From contig JANPER010000183.1 in assembly GCA_031423015.1 (NCBI GenBank), forward strand, positions 1-64,000: DNA of 64,000 bases, in the 5' to 3' direction. The notes below the pieces were generated by a model. It searched no databases, was not told the DNA's origin, and saw only the letters and a list, made by a program, of their open reading frames with translations. Made by a program: the position numbers and the translations under genes. This document shows positions 60,978 to 64,000 of this stretch, in pieces. The DNA comes from DATGPD01 sp031423015. Its GTDB lineage: Bacteria > Planctomycetota > UBA1135 > UBA2386. Every line of letters starts with the position of its first letter. The first letter of the stretch is position 1.

Positions 60978-62828
60978 ATGCTCCGTTCGCCCCGATTGCC
61001 GCAGCTTGCCAGGTTGCTCACTTCGCTAGGAACCAGCGGTTCGGCCCGCCTGCTTTGCGTGATGGCGCTTTGCCTTGCGGCCTGCAGCGGTCGCCGATCG
61101 CCACCGGGCAAGCCATTCACCGCGCGCGTGACCCTGAACGTCGAGCCGGTTTTCTTGAACCAGCCCCTGACGGTTTGCTTCAGCGAGCACGTCGACGCGC
61201 TCTCCGTCACAGCTGACACGATCCGGGTCGTGGACGGGGAAGGGCACGCCGTCAATTCGCTGCGTCGTGAGGTCGGCTCAAAGTCGGTGACCATTCATCC
61301 GCGCGCGCCGGTCGAGCCAACTCTCGATGACGGCAGCTTCGCTCCTGGCAAGGTGTATTGGCTGGAGGTGGCGGGCTACCCGCAGATCAACTCAGTGCGC
61401 TCGCGCTTGGGGAACGTCTTGGAGCGTAGCCTGCGTGTCACGCTCCCCATGGTGAGTCGCCAGGGCACCACAGCCATTCCGCGTCCGCTCTTGCCGCCTG
61501 CTCCCCACGAGTTCTTCGCGCTCGAGTTGGGCCGACGCATCGAGGTGCAGGTCGAGTCCAGCGTGCTGCCGCTCCACTTCACCCTACCGCCCTATCCCCC
61601 CTCGGTGCGGCCGGAAGGATTCATCGTGCAGCGCCTTGCGGGCACACTGCAACGTATCGATGTGGTGTCAGCGCAAGTCGTTCGTGACGCGCCGCGGCAC
61701 TTGGCGGGCACCACCGTGGAACTGCGACTTCGCGCCGATCCTCCACTCGCGCGCAACGACTCCCTCTGGTTGGTCTTGGCGAAGGGCGATGCGGCGCTGG
61801 TCGACTTCGCGGGGCGCTCAGTGTCTGCGGCTTTCGACGACGCTAGCCCGAGGCAAGTCTTCGTGCAGTCTGGCGCACACGAACTCGCGCGCGTCATGGC
61901 GGCGGATTCGCAGGGGCTCGCGACGGTCGACCTCGAGACCCCCGGCTTCGAGGTTCGGGATCGTGCCCGCTGGGTGCCTCGCGTGCGCGTTGCTGCTGGC
62001 AGCGGGGTGCATGGCGTGCTCCGGCCCTCGGAGTCGGCACCGCTGGGCCCTGGCGAGGCTTTCAAGTTGTCGGGTGGTCGTGTGGTTCGCGCCGACGCGA
62101 CGCTGGAGCTGACCGGCTTTGACATCCCCGAAGGGGTCCGCCTCACCATCGGCGGCTTTGTTGAGCCAGTCCGCATCCTGGTGACGGGTTCGGTGCGCAT
62201 CGCCGGTGAACTCGTGTTGGAGACGCCTCGGAGCCCGGTCGAGTTCGACGATCCGTGGGGTGAGGTCCGCGATGAGAACCTCGACGGTCTGGCCGGTTGT
62301 GTGGTGGTCGCGGCTGGCGATATCGAGATCACGGGTCGGGTCGAGCACGTGCATGAGCGCGCGCCGATGGGGCCGGCGCTTGCCCTGGTGGCAGGCGGTC
62401 GGCTCGCGCTGCACGGTCGCGTCCCGCCGGGCACGATCTGCGCCAGCGAGGGTGAGTTTGTCGGCAATAGGCAGTCCTCCGTTTTTCGCCGGCTGCGCCT
62501 GCGGCCGGGCTACTCCGGCCTGACTGCCGTCGTCGCAGTGGCCTACACGCCGTGGGTGCCGATGCCCGTCTGGGTTCAGGAAGGCGTGGTCGGCACGGCG
62601 ATCGAGGCCGACCCAGGCGTCGAGGTGCTTTGGCAGTCAGCGCCCCCTAACGCGATCGACGGCAACCGGGTGGACCAACGCCGTGACACCTGGTCGAGTC
62701 CCTGTCCGCTGCACGAGCCGTTGGTCGGGGGAGCGGGACTATTCGTCCGCTTTGTGTTGCGGGCCCGCCTCGAGCCTGGACAGAACAAGCTGCCCGGCAT
62801 CGGTGGGATCAGGCTGCACGAACGTTGA
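60978..62828 (+). CDS. Lipoprotein with SbsA-like Ig domain
   Basis: 616 residues. Lipoprotein signal with lipobox LCLAACSG preceded by an unusually long n-region; a later ATG (61062) would give a shorter one. An Ig-like domain begins at VTLNVEPVFLNQPLTVCFSEHVDALSVTADTIRVVDGEG, the same kind as in the two lipoproteins upstream. The rest is beta-rich (PEGVRLTIGGFVEPVRILVTGSVRIAGELVLE, GDIEITGRVEHVH), recalling the mid part of the protein at 53028. The three may belong to one surface complex. Confidence 0.78.
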   Translation: MLRSPRLPQLARLLTSLGTSGSARLLCVMALCLAACSGRRSPPGKPFTARVTLNVEPVFLNQPLTVCFSEHVDALSVTADTIRVVDGEGHAVNSLRREVGSKSVTIHPRAPVEPTLDDGSFAPGKVYWLEVAGYPQINSVRSRLGNVLERSLRVTLPMVSRQGTTAIPRPLLPPAPHEFFALELGRRIEVQVESSVLPLHFTLPPYPPSVRPEGFIVQRLAGTLQRIDVVSAQVVRDAPRHLAGTTVELRLRADPPLARNDSLWLVLAKGDAALVDFAGRSVSAAFDDASPRQVFVQSGAHELARVMAADSQGLATVDLETPGFEVRDRARWVPRVRVAAGSGVHGVLRPSESAPLGPGEAFKLSGGRVVRADATLELTGFDIPEGVRLTIGGFVEPVRILVTGSVRIAGELVLETPRSPVEFDDPWGEVRDENLDGLAGCVVVAAGDIEITGRVEHVHERAPMGPALALVAGGRLALHGRVPPGTICASEGEFVGNRQSSVFRRLRLRPGYSGLTAVVAVAYTPWVPMPVWVQEGVVGTAIEADPGVEVLWQSAPPNAIDGNRVDQRRDTWSSPCPLHEPLVGGAGLFVRFVLRARLEPGQNKLPGIGGIRLHER

Positions 62829-63021
62829 GAATCGTGCGCTGCACCGAACATTGGAAAAAGCAGCCGTTGCTCGGTTGTCCACTGCAGGAGCTTTACTCAG
62901 AGGGCGACCGCGCTAACCTGCCGCACTAAGGCGTGCGCCAAACGCGCCGACGATCGGTCAGGACGTCGGAGACTCGCGTGAGGTGTAGGCTCGACGCGTC
63001 GCAAGGAACATCGCGGGCGGC

Positions 63022-63963
63022 ATGACGGACTTCGTAGGCCAGGTCACAGGCGCTGTGCTGGGTGCCTGCGTCGGCTCGTTCCTCAATGTCGTCATTTGGC
63101 GATTGCCGCGCGGGACCTTCATCGCTGACGGATCACGGTCCATCTGCCCTCAGTGTCGCGCACCGATTGCTTGGTATCGCAACCTGCCGGTGCTCAGTTG
63201 GCTTCTGCTGCGCGGGCGCGCCGCGTGCTGCCGGGCTCGTGTCTCGCCGCGCTACTTGCTGGTCGAAGCGCTCACCGCGTTCTTGTTCTGGGCCCTCGTC
63301 GCGTATCCACCATCGGAGCTGGCTGCCTGGCCACCGAACTTCGCCGGCACCGGGACCTTTGTGCTGCAAGCGTCCTTGGTGTCGATCTTGATCGCGTGCA
63401 CGTTCATCGACATCGACCATCAGATCCTGCCCGACCGCCTTACAAAGCCCGGCATGGTGCTCGGAGTGCTCGGTGCGCTCGTGGTGCCGCAGGCGTATGG
63501 CGCGCTCCCCGTCCCAGTGTCGCTTGCCAATCAGAGGCTGTTGTTCAGTGTCGTTGGATTGTTGGCTGGATTCGGTCTGACCTGGGGCGTGCGGGCGCTC
63601 GCGTCGCTGCTGTTCCGCAAGGAGGCGATGGGACGCGGCGACGTCAAGTTCATGGGGGCGATCGGCGCGTTCCTCGGCTACGAGAACGTGCTCCTCACGT
63701 TCTTCCTCGGCTGCTTGTTCGGGGCGGCAGGCGGACTCCTGCACCGTGTCGTCACCGGTCAGGTCTACATCTGCTTTGGCCCATTCTTGGCGGCCGGAGC
63801 CATGACCGCACTCTTCTTCGGCGAGCCGGTACGCAACTTCCTGCTCGTCACCTGGCCGCAATGGCAGGAGACGCACCCCATGGCGCCGGTGCTCGTCCTC
63901 TGTCTCACCGGCGTTGCTCTTCTTTCTCTGTTCATCATCATCCGGCGCGGCCGCACGACGTAG
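63022..63963 (+). CDS. pilD: Prepilin peptidase / N-methyltransferase (PilD/GspO)
   Basis: 313 residues, polytopic membrane protein. GSFLNVVIWRLPRG at the N-terminus, cytoplasmic cysteines CPQCRAPIAWYRNLPVLSW and AACCRARVSPRYLLVE (the second pair has shifted: usually C-x-x-C, here the first Cys is Ala and a Cys precedes the second directly). The aspartate pair is in FIDIDHQILPDRLT and GRGDVKFMGAIG. It cleaves and methylates type IV prepilins and type II pseudopilins. Followed 24 bases later by another start codon, probably a pilin-related gene. Confidence 0.92.
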   Translation: MTDFVGQVTGAVLGACVGSFLNVVIWRLPRGTFIADGSRSICPQCRAPIAWYRNLPVLSWLLLRGRAACCRARVSPRYLLVEALTAFLFWALVAYPPSELAAWPPNFAGTGTFVLQASLVSILIACTFIDIDHQILPDRLTKPGMVLGVLGALVVPQAYGALPVPVSLANQRLLFSVVGLLAGFGLTWGVRALASLLFRKEAMGRGDVKFMGAIGAFLGYENVLLTFFLGCLFGAAGGLLHRVVTGQVYICFGPFLAAGAMTALFFGEPVRNFLLVTWPQWQETHPMAPVLVLCLTGVALLSLFIIIRRGRTT

Positions 63964-63987
63964 CTGCGCTACACCTTGGGAGGATCC

Positions 63988-64000
63988 ATGACCCTACGCT
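63988..64000 (+). CDS. Start of a further gene (cut by window end)
   Basis: An ATG at 63988 with GGGAGG seven bases upstream and four codons (M-T-L-R) before the window ends. Position after prepilin peptidase suggests a pilin or pseudopilin, but that is only a guess from context. Confidence 0.4.

Noticed and set aside
1..64000. tRNA, rRNA, riboswitches and an origin of replication
   Set aside because: I looked for T-loop patterns, conserved rRNA words and known leader motifs and saw none that held up; a proper covariance scan would be needed to exclude them.

Overview
The window is GC-rich chromosomal DNA from a Gram-negative-type bacterium. It carries a secretin, type IV pilus assembly genes, lipoproteins with classical lipoboxes and Tat/Sec signals. 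The best guess is a planctomycete of the deep-branching marine type. This rests on the mix of SBBP/FG-GAP/LamG surface proteins, the cysteine-containing C-terminal module shared by two secreted proteins (genes at 20266 and 41057), a MnmE-like GTPase lacking the normal C-terminus, and RNase E/G with a large acidic insertion. That placement is inference from protein style; no rRNA or tRNA gene was found to confirm it.

Layout. 1-1337 (minus): 3' part of an SBBP beta-propeller surface protein. 1430-4521: recR and an hrpB-type helicase, overlapping by 4 bases. 4646-5255 (minus): a parDE-type toxin-antitoxin pair. 5361-6344: a decayed secreted-protein gene next to a sequence that looks like domain V of a group II intron. 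6346-10839: small membrane protein, a glycosyltransferase-TPR protein (minus), and two pseudouridine synthases (one RluA-like with an Asp-to-Glu change in the active-site motif, one TruD). 10855-13207: a transposase relic followed by a tightly overlapping three-gene operon of unknown exported or anchored proteins. 13663-19560: MTA phosphorylase, a secreted protein of unknown function, an M28 peptidase, a Tat-exported glycosylasparaginase and a small membrane protein. 19593-20192: IS110 transposase fragment. 20266-28957 (minus): a secreted protein and two giant DUF3857/transglutaminase-like TPR proteins, the second with its catalytic Cys lost.

29212-33150 is a regulatory cluster: rpoN (sigma-54), a membrane protein, truA, hpf, ptsN and ptsH, mostly coupled by 1-4 base overlaps. 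It resembles the proteobacterial rpoN-hpf-ptsN-npr arrangement. 33266-38549 is pilM-pilN-pilO(P)-pilQ. 38964-42220 holds two surface-type proteins (FG-GAP and LamG). 42618-46463 is rne/rng-rplU-rpmA-obg. 46669-49203 is pilT plus a membrane-anchored PDZ protein resembling GspC. 49227-52538 is coaX, the MnmE-like GTPase and a pyrB fused to a PyrI-type zinc domain. 53028-62828 carries three large lipoproteins with Ig-like or glycine-rich regions. 63022-63963 is prepilin peptidase, followed by the first codons of another gene at 63988.

Thus the pilus/type II secretion machine (platform, secretin, retraction ATPase, PDZ protein, prepilin peptidase) is spread over 30 kb and interleaved with surface proteins that could be its clients. 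Intergenic regions are unusually rich in inverted repeats: four consecutive hairpins at 17860-17963, nested palindromes at 30916-31135, and a roughly 130-150 bp repeat present twice in opposite orientation (51017-51145 and 60608-60756).
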